From positions 248,001 through 312,000 of the forward strand of contig NZ_JACJGB010000001.1 in the NCBI RefSeq assembly GCF_014164775.1: a stretch of 64,000 nt of DNA, given 5' to 3'. Made by a program: the position numbers and the translations under genes. This document shows, piece after piece, positions 1 to 7,723 of the stretch (positions are counted from its first letter, which is position 1; each line of letters opens with the position of its first letter). The notes under the pieces were generated by a model. It saw nothing but the letters and a program-made list of their open reading frames with translations. It ran no database searches and had not been told where the DNA came from. The DNA is from Tessaracoccus sp. MC1679 (GTDB lineage Bacteria; Actinomycetota; Actinomycetes; Propionibacteriales; Propionibacteriaceae).

Positions 1-223
1 TGGTGTTGCGTACCTCCACCCGCTTGCCCTGCAGCCAGATTTCCGCCCCGGGATCCGGGGTATAGATGCCGGTGAGGATCTTCATCAGCGTGGACTTGCC
101 GGCGCCGTTCTCGCCGCACAGGCCGAGCACCTCGCCCGCGTTGAGATCCAGGTGGACGTTGCTCAGCGCTTTCACGCCCGGGAACGTCTTCGAGACGTTC
201 TTCAGCTCTAGAAGTTTGGTCAC
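1..223 (-). CDS. Sugar-type ABC transporter ATP-binding protein (N-terminal part)
   Basis: This is the first 74 or so residues of an ABC ATPase; the rest lies beyond the window edge. It reads [20 protein letters not shown] and then the Walker A motif GENGAGKST at about residues 36-44, followed by [12 protein letters not shown]. That wording is typical of the double-cassette ATPases of ribose/xylose-type sugar importers (RbsA/XylG/MglA). The GTG start at 221-223 is preceded by AAGGAG at good distance. Substrate cannot be told from this fragment. Family assignment is firm, sugar specificity is inference. Confidence 0.85.
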   Translation of the reverse strand, partial: MTKLLELKNVSKTFPGVKALSNVHLDLNAGEVLGLCGENGAGKSTLMKILTGIYTPDPGAEIWLQGKRVEVRNT

Positions 224-338
224 ACGTACTCCTTCGTACCTGCCGGATCGGTTGGGCTCTCGCGCCCAGCCCGACGGATGCTAACGCTATCATTCCGCGA
301 TCCGAGGTGCCACCGTCGTTACCGAACTGTGACGAACG

Positions 339-356
339 TATACCCGTAGGGGTATA
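339..356. promoter_or_regulatory. CsoR/CstR-like operator at rhodanese promoter
   Basis: TATACCCGTAGGGGTATA is an 18-bp inverted repeat with one mismatched base pair. ATACCC/GGGTAT arms with a G/C-rich centre are the hallmark of operators bound by CsoR-family repressors, including persulfide-sensing CstR. It overlaps a -10-like TATAGA (353-358) of the rhodanese gene, with TGACGA 18 bp upstream as a weak -35. No csoR/cstR gene is seen in the window, so the regulator is inferred. Confidence 0.6.
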
Positions 357-366
357 GACTGTGCGC

Positions 367-717
367 ATGAAGCTACGCATGCCCCTCCTCGCCCTCCTCG
401 TCGCCGTCGCCGCCCTGCTCGGGCTCAGCGGATGCTCCGACGCCGGCGCCGACACCGCACGCACGGCAATCACCGACGGCGCCACGGTCATCGATGTGCG
501 CACCCCCTCCGAGTACGCGGCCGGCAACATCGAAGGCGCGCTCAACATCGACGTCCAGGCCGCGGACTTCGCCGACCGCGTCGGAGAGCTCCCCAAGGAC
601 GACACCTACGTCGTGTACTGCCGCTCCGGCAACCGGTCCGCGGCCGCGATCGACATCATGGAGGACCTGGGCTTCACCAGCCTCATCGACGGCGGCGCCT
701 ACACCTCCCTGAAGTAG
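367..717 (+). CDS. Rhodanese-domain lipoprotein
   Basis: A 116-aa secreted sulfurtransferase-type protein. The N-terminus is a lipoprotein signal with lipobox LSGC at about residues 20-23. The mature part is a single rhodanese domain (DVRTPSEY, then the active-site loop CRSGNRS) that would carry a persulfide on its Cys at the outer membrane face. An in-frame GTG at 361 is possible, but ATG 367 sits about 8 nt after the -10-like TATAGA, which suits a leaderless start. The operator immediately upstream suggests control by a persulfide- or copper-responsive CsoR-family repressor. Confidence 0.85.
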   Translation: MKLRMPLLALLVAVAALLGLSGCSDAGADTARTAITDGATVIDVRTPSEYAAGNIEGALNIDVQAADFADRVGELPKDDTYVVYCRSGNRSAAAIDIMEDLGFTSLIDGGAYTSLK

Positions 718-729
718 CCCCAGACCGAA

Positions 730-773
730 AACGGCGTGTGGCCGGCCCCCGAAGGGACCGGCCACACGCCGTT
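730..773. terminator. Bidirectional terminator hairpin
   Basis: A perfect 16-bp inverted repeat, AACGGCGTGTGGCCGG (730-745) with its complement at 758-773, and a 12-nt loop. It lies between the converging rhodanese and aldolase genes and can end transcription from both sides. Confidence 0.8.
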
Positions 774-789
774 CGAACCGTGGTTCAGC

Positions 790-1818
790 TCACTTGGCGC
801 CCATGGTGGTGCCGGCGGAGCGGAGGTTCTCGCACGCCTCCACGATGCGGGCGGCCATGCCGGCCTCGGCCAGCTTGCCCCACGCGCGCGGGTCGTAGTG
901 CTTCTTGTTGCCCACCTCGCCGTCGACCTTGAGGACGCCGTCGTAGTTGCTGAACATGTGACCGACGACGGGACGGGTGTACGCGTACTGCGTGTCCGTG
1001 TCCACGTTCATCTTGATGACGCCGAAGTCAACCGCGTCGGAGATCTCCTGTGCGGTGGAGCCGGAACCGCCGTGGAAGACCAGGTCGAACGGCTTGTCCT
1101 TGCCGTACTTGGCGCCGACGGCGTCCTGGATCTCCTTGAGCACCTCGGGACGCAGCTTGACCGCGCCCGGCTTGTACACACCGTGCACGTTGCCGAAGGT
1201 GAGGGCCGTCATGTAGCGACCCTTCTCGCCCAGGCCGAGCACCTCGATGGTGCGCATGCCGTCTTCGATGGTGGTGTAGAGCTTGTCGTTGATTTCGGCG
1301 GAGACGCCGTCCTCTTCGCCACCGACGACACCGACCTCGATCTCGAGGATGATGTTGGCGGCCTTGGTGAGGGCGAGCAGCTCGTCAGCGATCTGCAGGT
1401 TCTCCTCCATCGGCACGGCCGAGCCGTCCCACATGTGGGACTGGAACAGGGGGAGCTGTCCGTTCTTCACGCGCTCGGCCGAGATGGCCAGCAGCGGACG
1501 GACGAACGAGTCCAGCTTGTCCTTGGGGCAGTGGTCGGTGTGCAGCGCGATCTGGATGGGGTAGTTCTTCGCCACCTCCTGCGCGTACGCCGCGAGCGCA
1601 GCGGCGCCGGTGACCTTGTCCTTGATGGTGGACCCGGAGGCGTACTCGGCGCCGCCGGTCGAAACCTGGATGATGCCGTCAGAGCCAGCCTCCGCGAACC
1701 CCTGGATGGCCGCGGTCACCGTCGACGATGAGGTGATGTTGATAGCCGGGTAGGCGAACTTGTTCGCCTTGGCCCGATCGAGCATTTCGGCGTAGATCTC
1801 GGGAGTAGCAATGGGCAT
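790..1818 (-). CDS. fbaA: Fructose-bisphosphate aldolase, class II
   Basis: A 342-aa zinc-dependent aldolase that interconverts fructose-1,6-bisphosphate with dihydroxyacetone phosphate and glyceraldehyde-3-phosphate in glycolysis/gluconeogenesis. ALHTDHCPKDKLDSF carries the metal-binding and catalytic residues; FHGGSGS and NVDTDTQ are the phosphate-binding loops. Length matches the long class IIA form. The longer open frame upstream is ignored because ATG 1818 has an AGAGG ribosome site and opens with the family-typical MPIATPEIYAEM. It stands alone as a transcription unit ending at the hairpin 730-773. Confidence 0.97.
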   Translation of the reverse strand: MPIATPEIYAEMLDRAKANKFAYPAINITSSSTVTAAIQGFAEAGSDGIIQVSTGGAEYASGSTIKDKVTGAAALAAYAQEVAKNYPIQIALHTDHCPKDKLDSFVRPLLAISAERVKNGQLPLFQSHMWDGSAVPMEENLQIADELLALTKAANIILEIEVGVVGGEEDGVSAEINDKLYTTIEDGMRTIEVLGLGEKGRYMTALTFGNVHGVYKPGAVKLRPEVLKEIQDAVGAKYGKDKPFDLVFHGGSGSTAQEISDAVDFGVIKMNVDTDTQYAYTRPVVGHMFSNYDGVLKVDGEVGNKKHYDPRAWGKLAEAGMAARIVEACENLRSAGTTMGAK

Positions 1819-1915
1819 GGATGCCTCTTTTCTGAGTGAGACTTCGGGTCGCCCCAACCTTATCGCCTCAGGGTCCCGGGAGGGAGGGCGGGGTCAGCAC
1901 TCAGGAGCGCTCAGC

Positions 1916-2464
1916 TCAGAGCACCCTGTCGAGCGCTGAGACGTCCAATCCGACGCGGCCGAGCGAGTAGGCCCGGGCAGCCGAGTCGATCACCGCCGGG
2001 CTGGCGTCGACGAAGCTTGCGGGCACCTTGGCCACCGCGACACCGTCGGCCTCCAGTACGACGGACGGCCCGGCACCGGAGAGTCCCCCGGTGAGCTTGA
2101 GGGCCGTGACGCGATCCCACGGGACTGGCGGCGCAGGCGGGGTGACGAACTCGACACCGTCGGGATCGAGGTAGAACGCGACTCCGTCCTGGATGCGGCC
2201 AAGGTCACGCTTGGCGCGCTGCAGGCCGAACACCGAGACCACGATCCAGAAAGCCGACGAGCCCACCCAGATCGCCACCATGGCGATGGTCCACTCCTGC
2301 GGCCAGTCGCGTCCGATGGTGAGGATGATGACGGCCAGGATGGCCAGCGAGATGACGGTGGAGATGATCCGCCAGCGGAGCGCACCGCGCTTCTGTGTCA
2401 CGCGGGCCGCCGTCGGAAGGGGGGTCAGGCCCGCCGCGAAACGCTCTGGCTGCATGGTCGCCAC
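1916..2464 (-). CDS. Two-TM membrane protein of unknown function
   Basis: A 182-aa protein. Two hydrophobic segments at about residues 34-50 and 58-80 form a helical hairpin, followed by a soluble domain of about 100 residues with alternating beta-type pattern (GVAFYLDPDGVEFVTPP, then PWDRVTALKL) that resembles the PH-like domain seen in small actinobacterial membrane proteins. It starts 14 nt after the upstream methyltransferase stop and is probably cotranscribed with it. ATG 2455 is an alternative start. Function is not known. Confidence 0.8.
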   Translation of the reverse strand: MATMQPERFAAGLTPLPTAARVTQKRGALRWRIISTVISLAILAVIILTIGRDWPQEWTIAMVAIWVGSSAFWIVVSVFGLQRAKRDLGRIQDGVAFYLDPDGVEFVTPPAPPVPWDRVTALKLTGGLSGAGPSVVLEADGVAVAKVPASFVDASPAVIDSAARAYSLGRVGLDVSALDRVL

Positions 2465-2477
2465 AATAGCCCGCGGG

Positions 2478-3113
2478 TCAGCGAGGGCCGGCGTGCTGGA
2501 GGCTCCAGTGGTACATCGCGATGGCCGCGGCGGCGCCGGCGTTCATCGAGCGGGTCGATCCCCGCTGCGTGATCGCGACGAGGCGCTCGCACCCCGCGAC
2601 CATCGCCTCGGTCAGGCCCGGGCCCTCGGAGCCGAAGACCAGGCAGCAGCGCTCTGGGAGCTGTGCGGTCTCGAGCGGCACCGACCCTGGAAGATTGTCG
2701 ACCCCGATCGGGGTCACGCCCTGCTCGGCGAGGTGAGCCAACAGCGACGCCTCGTCCTCGTGGTGGACAACGTGCAGGTAGCGGTCGGTCACCATCGCTC
2801 CCCTGCGGTTCCACCGTCGCCTACCCACGATGTGCACCGCCGCGACATTGAAGGCGTTGGCTGTGCGGACGATCGAGCCGATGTTGAAGTCGTGCTCCCA
2901 GTTCTGGATTGCCACGTGCAGGGGCACCCGCGTCCGGTCGAGGTCCGCGACGATCGCCTCCATCCGCCAGTAGCGGTACCGGTCGATCACGTTGCGGCGG
3001 TCGCCCTCAGCGAGGAGCTCGGGATCCAGGCGCTCGTCGTCGGGCCAGGGCTGGGGGTGCGGGCCGACGCCGACGGTGGGCGCCGTCGGGTCGTGGGGCT
3101 CGGCGTCGGTCAC
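2478..3113 (-). CDS. SpoU/TrmH-family RNA 2'-O-methyltransferase
   Basis: A 211-aa SPOUT methyltransferase that would use S-adenosylmethionine to methylate a ribose in tRNA or rRNA. Motif 1 is IQNWEHDFNIGSIVRTANAF, motif 2 CCLVFGSEGPGLTEAM and motif 3 GSTRSMNAGAAAAIAMYHW, the knotted SAM site. GTG 3113 is chosen because the open frame upstream runs through the yceI terminator and would overlap yceI. The exact RNA target cannot be told from sequence; tRNA Gm18-type or rRNA are both possible. Confidence 0.9.
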   Translation of the reverse strand: MTDAEPHDPTAPTVGVGPHPQPWPDDERLDPELLAEGDRRNVIDRYRYWRMEAIVADLDRTRVPLHVAIQNWEHDFNIGSIVRTANAFNVAAVHIVGRRRWNRRGAMVTDRYLHVVHHEDEASLLAHLAEQGVTPIGVDNLPGSVPLETAQLPERCCLVFGSEGPGLTEAMVAGCERLVAITQRGSTRSMNAGAAAAIAMYHWSLQHAGPR

Positions 3114-3164
3114 GGAGCGAAGCTTGTCCCACTCCGCCCTGAGAGGCAAGCGCCGGGGACGCAC

Positions 3165-3194
3165 CAGCGCCCCGGCCGACCGGCCGGGGCGCTG
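3165..3194 (-). terminator. Terminator hairpin after yceI
   Basis: CAGCGCCCCGGCCG (3165-3178) is the exact complement of 3181-3194, a 14-bp GC-rich stem just past the yceI stop codon. It separates yceI from the methyltransferase gene. Confidence 0.75.
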
Positions 3195-3204
3195 TGTGGG
3201 TGGA

Positions 3205-3750
3205 TCAGGCGGCCTGCTGGATCGCGGAGATCTCAACCTCGATGGCGACCTTGTCCGAGACCAGGAAGCCGCCGGTCTCGAGGGCGGCGTTCCAGGTGAG
3301 ACCGAAGTCAGAGCGCAGGATGTCGGTGGAGCCCTCGAAGCCCACGCGGACGTTGCCGAAGGGGTCCTTGGCGGCGCCCTGGTACTCCAGCGGGAGGGTG
3401 ATGGGACGGGTGGTGTCCTTGATGGTGAGGTCGCCGGTCACCTCGACGACGTCGCCCTTGATGGCGAAGTCGGTGCCCTTGAAGGTCCAGGTGGGGTGGT
3501 TCTCGACGTCGAAGAAGTCGGCGGAGCGGATGTGACCGTCGCGGTCGGCGTTGCGGGTGGTGATCGACGCAGCGTCGATGGTGACGTCCAGCTTGGTGTT
3601 GGCGGGGTTGGCGGCGTCGACAACTGCCGCACCCTCGAACTGCTCGAAGGAGCCGCGGACCTTGGTGACCATCGCATGGCGGGTCACGAAGGAGAAGGTG
3701 CTGTGGGAGGGATCGAGAACGTAGGTGCCGTTGAGTTCGTTGAGGGCCAT
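3205..3750 (-). CDS. YceI-family lipocalin-like protein
   Basis: A 181-aa YceI-domain protein (YVLDPSHSTFSFVTRHAMVTKVRGSF at the N-terminus, FDVENHPTWTFKGT in the middle). YceI proteins are extended lipocalin-like barrels that bind long isoprenoid chains; the cellular role here is unknown. There is no signal peptide, as is usual for the cytosolic actinobacterial versions, which often occur in stress or organic-peroxide responses. Transcribed alone from the promoter at 3781-3809, which overlaps a MarR-like palindrome. Confidence 0.93.
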   Translation of the reverse strand: MALNELNGTYVLDPSHSTFSFVTRHAMVTKVRGSFEQFEGAAVVDAANPANTKLDVTIDAASITTRNADRDGHIRSADFFDVENHPTWTFKGTDFAIKGDVVEVTGDLTIKDTTRPITLPLEYQGAAKDPFGNVRVGFEGSTDILRSDFGLTWNAALETGGFLVSDKVAIEVEISAIQQAA

Positions 3751-3780
3751 GAGATGTTCCTTTCGTGGGCTGTTGGTACA

Positions 3781-3810
3781 ACCTTAAACGACTGTTGTTG
3801 AAATGTCAAC
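3781..3810 (-). promoter_or_regulatory. yceI promoter with MarR-like palindrome
   Basis: On the minus strand TTGACA (3804-3809) and TAAGGT (3781-3786) are spaced by 17 bp, a good housekeeping promoter. GTTGAAATGTCAAC at 3797-3810 is an imperfect palindrome covering the -35 box, similar to MarR/OhrR-family operators. The regulator is inferred. Confidence 0.6.
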
Positions 3811-3911
3811 CAGTTCAGAGTTTCATCACACCCGAGTCCATTTCGACGCCGCCGCGGGCGCTTCGCGCCGCGGCGGGCTCAACCAGCGAGGATCCTTCCC
3901 CTGGGCATGCG

Positions 3912-3945
3912 CGAGGCCCGCCCCCACGCATGGGAGCGGGCCTCG
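3912..3945 (-). terminator. Terminator hairpin after lemA
   Basis: CGAGGCCCGC (3912-3921) pairs with 3936-3945 around a 14-nt loop, 10 nt past the LemA stop codon. A second GC-rich palindrome of the same kind lies at about 3848-3880, so the 200 bp between yceI promoter and lemA end hold only hairpins. Confidence 0.65.
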
Positions 3946-3954
3946 GCGCGCAGG

Positions 3955-4734
3955 TCAGCTGGAGAACGGGGGACGGTAGCCGCCCTCGCCCTGCGTGGGA
4001 TTCTGCGACGGCGGGGGCACCGCCGGCTGGGCCGGGGGCTGATCCTGGGCGCGCTGCGGCGGCTGGTAGGGCTGAGCCACGTCGTCGTACCTGGGCGCCT
4101 GGATCTGCTGCTGCGGCTCAGGTGAGGCGGTGGGACGCTGCGAGATCTCCCCGAAGTTCACGTCGGGGGCCTGGCGCACGATCGGGTCGTTGACCTCGAA
4201 GTAGGTGGCCTTCTCGAACTTCGCGAAGCCGGCGATGATGTTGCTCGGGACCGACTCGATGCGCGTGTTGTAATCACGCACGTTGGCGTTGTAGAAGCGG
4301 CGCGAGGCGGCGATCCGGTCCTCGGTATCGGTCAGTTCGCGCTGCAGCTCGAGGAAGTTGGTGTTGGACTTCAGATCCGGGTAGGCCTCGACCGAGACCA
4401 GCAGGTTGTGCACGGCCTGCGTCAGCTCGGACTCGACGGCGGCGCGCTGTTCGCTCGGCTGCCCGTGGCTCTGCTGGGAGAGGGATCGGGCGGTGTTGCG
4501 CAGGGCGGTGATCTGCTCGAGCGTGTTGCGCTCGTGCGCGGCGTAGCCGCGGACGGTCTCGACCAGGTTGGGGATCAGCTCGTAGCGGCGGTTGAGCTCA
4601 ACATCGATCTGGCGCCACGACTCCTGGATCAGGTTGCGGCTCCGGACGAAGCCGTTGTAGGCGCTCACGCCCCAGCCCACCACGGCGAGAGCGACGACGA
4701 CCAGGACGATGAGGATGATCAGGATGATGTCCAC
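3955..4734 (-). CDS. lemA: LemA family protein
   Basis: A 259-aa membrane-anchored protein. An N-terminal TM helix (residues 2-25) is followed by the LemA helical bundle, with the conserved YNGFVRSRNLIQESWRQIDVEL and NRRYELIPNLVETVRGYA. LemA proteins face outward on a single anchor; their biochemical role is not known. Residues beyond about 190 form a low-complexity Pro/Gln-rich tail ending in PPFSS, unlike the compact family members. It is monocistronic, with the hairpin 3912-3945 behind it. Confidence 0.93.
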   Translation of the reverse strand: MDIILIILIVLVVVALAVVGWGVSAYNGFVRSRNLIQESWRQIDVELNRRYELIPNLVETVRGYAAHERNTLEQITALRNTARSLSQQSHGQPSEQRAAVESELTQAVHNLLVSVEAYPDLKSNTNFLELQRELTDTEDRIAASRRFYNANVRDYNTRIESVPSNIIAGFAKFEKATYFEVNDPIVRQAPDVNFGEISQRPTASPEPQQQIQAPRYDDVAQPYQPPQRAQDQPPAQPAVPPPSQNPTQGEGGYRPPFSS

Positions 4735-4807
4735 GGGGGTCTCCTTCTAACAGTCGACTTCACGGTAGCGCAGCCGAGGATTCACCCGCAGCAACACCAC
4801 CGGCCCA

Positions 4808-6280
4808 CTACTGCTGGTGGTGGGCGTCCAGGAACTGGTAGACCTCGGTGTCATCGACGCCGGGGAAGGTGCCGGGCGGCAGCGCCGCCAACAGGTGGGC
4901 GTGGGTGCGGGCGCTCGGCCAGGAGTGCCCCGACCACCTCGTCGCCAGATCCTCGGGGGCACGCCTACAGCAGGAGGGGTCCGGGCACGTGGACACTGAG
5001 TGTTCCCTCGTGTCGCGGCCGCGGAACCACTTCGAGTCCCGGTACCGCACCCCGATCCCCGTGGAGAAGAGACCCGAGCCGGTCCGTTCGACCCGCGCGG
5101 TGCACCAGAAGGTGCCCGTGGGCGTGTCGGTGTACTGGTTGAAGGCGTTGAACTTGTCCGCGACATCGAACACCTCGCGAGAGGTCCAGTACCTGCAGGC
5201 GGGCTGACCCTCGATGGCGCCGAGATTGTCGCGGGGGAACGCCACTCCGTCGTTCTCGTAGGCCTTGTAGATGATTCCCGACTCGTGGACTCGCTGGAAG
5301 TGCACTGGGATCCCGAGGTGCTTCGTCGCCAGGTTGGTGAACCGGTGCGCGGCCGCCTCGTAGCTGACGGCGAAGGAATCCCGCAGGTCTTCGAGCGCCA
5401 GCTCCCGTCGCGCCTTCGCCTTCTGGAGGAACTCGACGGCGGGTCCCTCCGGGAGCAGGAGGGCCGCGGCGAAGTAGTTGGTCTCGATGCGTTGACGGAG
5501 GAAATCGCCGTAGTTGGCCGGCGGCGCGTGGTCCAGGATGTGATGGCCGAGCGCCTGCAGGAGGACCGATCGGGGGTCGTACTCCCTGGACCAGGCCGCG
5601 GCCAGGTAGATGCGTTTGTTCTTCAGGTCCATCACCGAGCGCGTGGAATGCGGCAGGTCCCCCACGTGGTGCAGCGTGAAGCCGAGGTGCGTCGTGATCT
5701 CACCGATGAGGTGCTGGGAGAGGGGGCCGGAGACATAGCCGCACCGCTTCAGCAGGGCGGCGGCCTGAGCCTCGATGGCACCGAAGTAGTTGTCGCGCCC
5801 CCGCATCTCGTCGCGGAGCTGCGCGTTCGCCCGCCGCGCCTCCTCAGGCGTGGCCATCCGTTCCGCGGCGTCGTGGGCGAGCTCCCGGTGCAGGGCGACG
5901 AGCGCCTCGAGCACATCGATTGGCATCCGGGGCGAGATCCGCACCATGGGCAGCCCCTTGGCCCGGGCCAGCGGGGACCGCATCAGGCGCTCCAGCTCGA
6001 TCTCGAGCTGCGCCCGGCGGCTGGGCACGGGTGCGGTCAGGTCATCCAGGGTCGCCCCGTAGACCCGGGCCAGCGTCTGGAGCTGCGAAAGGCGGGCCTC
6101 GCGCTTGCCGTTCTCCATGAGCGAGAGCTGGGAGGCGGCCAGCCCGGACTCCCCCGAGACCTGCGCCAGGGTGAGGCCGCGCTCCTTGCGGAGGTGGCGG
6201 AGCCGTCGTCCCAGTGAAAACGGGTCGAAAGGCCCCTCCTGGTCCTGGGTGCGCACGGGTCCATCGTCGTCGACTGGCAT
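4808..6280 (-). CDS. ramB: RamB-type XRE regulator with IrrE/M78-like domain
   Basis: A 490-aa transcription factor. Residues about 25-80 are a Cro/C1 helix-turn-helix (LRHLRKERGLTLAQVSGESGLAASQLSLMENGKREA). The middle holds an ImmA/IrrE-like region (LLQALGHHILDHAPPANYGDF, without an intact HExxH), and the C-terminal part is the short-chain fatty-acid regulator domain with a Cys cluster (TCPDPSCCRR). In Corynebacterium, RamB controls acetate and glyoxylate genes; its divergent position beside isocitrate lyase and malate synthase supports the same role. ATG 6280 is preferred over the longer frame, which would cross the aceA control region. Confidence 0.85.
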   Translation of the reverse strand: MPVDDDGPVRTQDQEGPFDPFSLGRRLRHLRKERGLTLAQVSGESGLAASQLSLMENGKREARLSQLQTLARVYGATLDDLTAPVPSRRAQLEIELERLMRSPLARAKGLPMVRISPRMPIDVLEALVALHRELAHDAAERMATPEEARRANAQLRDEMRGRDNYFGAIEAQAAALLKRCGYVSGPLSQHLIGEITTHLGFTLHHVGDLPHSTRSVMDLKNKRIYLAAAWSREYDPRSVLLQALGHHILDHAPPANYGDFLRQRIETNYFAAALLLPEGPAVEFLQKAKARRELALEDLRDSFAVSYEAAAHRFTNLATKHLGIPVHFQRVHESGIIYKAYENDGVAFPRDNLGAIEGQPACRYWTSREVFDVADKFNAFNQYTDTPTGTFWCTARVERTGSGLFSTGIGVRYRDSKWFRGRDTREHSVSTCPDPSCCRRAPEDLATRWSGHSWPSARTHAHLLAALPPGTFPGVDDTEVYQFLDAHHQQ

Positions 6281-6295
6281 GAAATTGATGCTAAC

Positions 6296-6328
6296 GGAAT
6301 TTCTGCGTTTCTTCACCAGGAATTTCTG
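6296..6328. promoter_or_regulatory. Direct repeats in ramB-aceA control region
   Basis: GGAATTTCTG occurs at 6296-6305 and again at 6319-6328, 23 bp apart on the same face of the helix. The pair sits between the divergent ramB and aceA starts and is a likely operator for RamB or another acetate-pathway regulator. It does not match the published corynebacterial RamB consensus closely. Confidence 0.45.
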
Positions 6329-6414
6329 ACCAAATGCTGGCAGAGCCGCCCAGGATGGTGACATCGCACCGCCCGAGGCAAGCAGAGAAGCCGCCACCAC
6401 CGGAAGGAAATCCC

Positions 6415-7689
6415 ATGAACGACCCGATGTCCGCAGAGCTCCTGAAGTACGACTGGAAGATCAACCCCCGCTGGACCCACGTCCAGCGCGACTACACAGC
6501 CGACGACGTGGTCCGCCTCCGCGGCCGCGTCCAGGAGGAGCACACCCTGGCGCGCCGCGGCGCCGAGAAGCTCTGGGAGCAGCTGCACAGCGAGGACTTC
6601 GTCAATGCGCTGGGCGCGCTGACCGGCAACCAGGCCGTGCAGCAGGTCAAGGCCGGCCTGAAGGCCATCTACCTCTCCGGCTGGCAGGTGGCCGCCGACG
6701 CCAACCTCTCCGGGCACACCTACCCGGACCAGTCGCTGTACCCGGCCAACTCGGTGCCCCAGGTGGTCCGGCGGATCAACAACGCACTGCTGCGCGCGGA
6801 CCAGATCGAGCACGCCGAGGGCATCCGCACGGTCGAGGACTGGCTGGTTCCCATCGTCGCCGACGCCGAGGCCGGCTTCGGCGGGAGCCTCAACGCCTAC
6901 GAGCTGATGAAGTCCATGATCTCCTCCGGCGCAGCCGGGGTGCACTGGGAGGACCAGCTGGCCGCGGAGAAGAAGTGCGGCCACCTCGGCGGCAAGGTGC
7001 TCATCCCCACCAAGCAGCACGAGCGCACCCTCAACGCGGCCCGGTTGGCGGCCGATGTCGCGGGCGTGCCGACGGTGATCATCGCCCGCACGGACGCCGA
7101 GGCCGCCACCCTGATCACCTCCGACGTGGACGAGCGCGATCAGGAGTTCATCACCGGCGAGCGGACCAGCGAGGGCTTCTACAAGGTGCGCCCCGGCATG
7201 GAGCCGAGCATCGCCCGCGGCAAGGCGTACGCCAAGTACGCCGACCTGCTCTGGATGGAGACCGGCGTCCCGGACCTGGCCGCCGCCAAGGAGTTCGCAG
7301 AGGCCATCAAGGCGGAGCACCCGGACCAGATGCTGGCGTACAACTGCTCGCCGTCGTTCAACTGGAGGAAGCACCTCGACGACGACACCATCGCGAAGTT
7401 CCAGCGCGAGCTGGGCGCCATGGGCTACACGTTCCAGTTCATCACCCTGGCCGGGTTCCACGCACTCAACTACTCGATGTTCGAACTGGCGGAGGGCTAC
7501 GCCACCCGCCAGATGAGCGCCTACGTGGAACTGCAGGAGCGCGAGTTCGCCGCCGAGGAGCGCGGCTACACCGCCACCCGTCACCAGCGGGAGGTCGGCA
7601 CCGGCTACTTCGACGCCATCGCCGCCGCGATCAACCCCTCCAGCTCCACCACCGCCCTCGAGGACTCCACCGAGTCCGCGCAGTTCTGA
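6415..7689 (+). CDS. aceA: Isocitrate lyase
   Basis: A 424-aa enzyme that cleaves isocitrate to glyoxylate and succinate, the first step of the glyoxylate bypass. The catalytic loop [14 protein letters not shown], the metal-site [10 protein letters not shown] and the substrate motif YNCSPSFNW are all present. ATG 6415 is preceded by GGAAGGAAA; the open frame further upstream lacks a ribosome site. It is followed 34 nt later by malate synthase, giving an aceA-glcB operon divergent from ramB. Confidence 0.97.
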   Translation: MNDPMSAELLKYDWKINPRWTHVQRDYTADDVVRLRGRVQEEHTLARRGAEKLWEQLHSEDFVNALGALTGNQAVQQVKAGLKAIYLSGWQVAADANLSGHTYPDQSLYPANSVPQVVRRINNALLRADQIEHAEGIRTVEDWLVPIVADAEAGFGGSLNAYELMKSMISSGAAGVHWEDQLAAEKKCGHLGGKVLIPTKQHERTLNAARLAADVAGVPTVIIARTDAEAATLITSDVDERDQEFITGERTSEGFYKVRPGMEPSIARGKAYAKYADLLWMETGVPDLAAAKEFAEAIKAEHPDQMLAYNCSPSFNWRKHLDDDTIAKFQRELGAMGYTFQFITLAGFHALNYSMFELAEGYATRQMSAYVELQEREFAAEERGYTATRHQREVGTGYFDAIAAAINPSSSTTALEDSTESAQF

Positions 7690-7723
7690 CCCCCCACCTC
7701 GCGTGCAAGCAAGGAGCACTCCC

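Noticed and set aside
5000-6217. Long plus-strand open frame opposite ramB
   Set aside because: It is the GC-rich antisense shadow of ramB; no family motif and poor composition.
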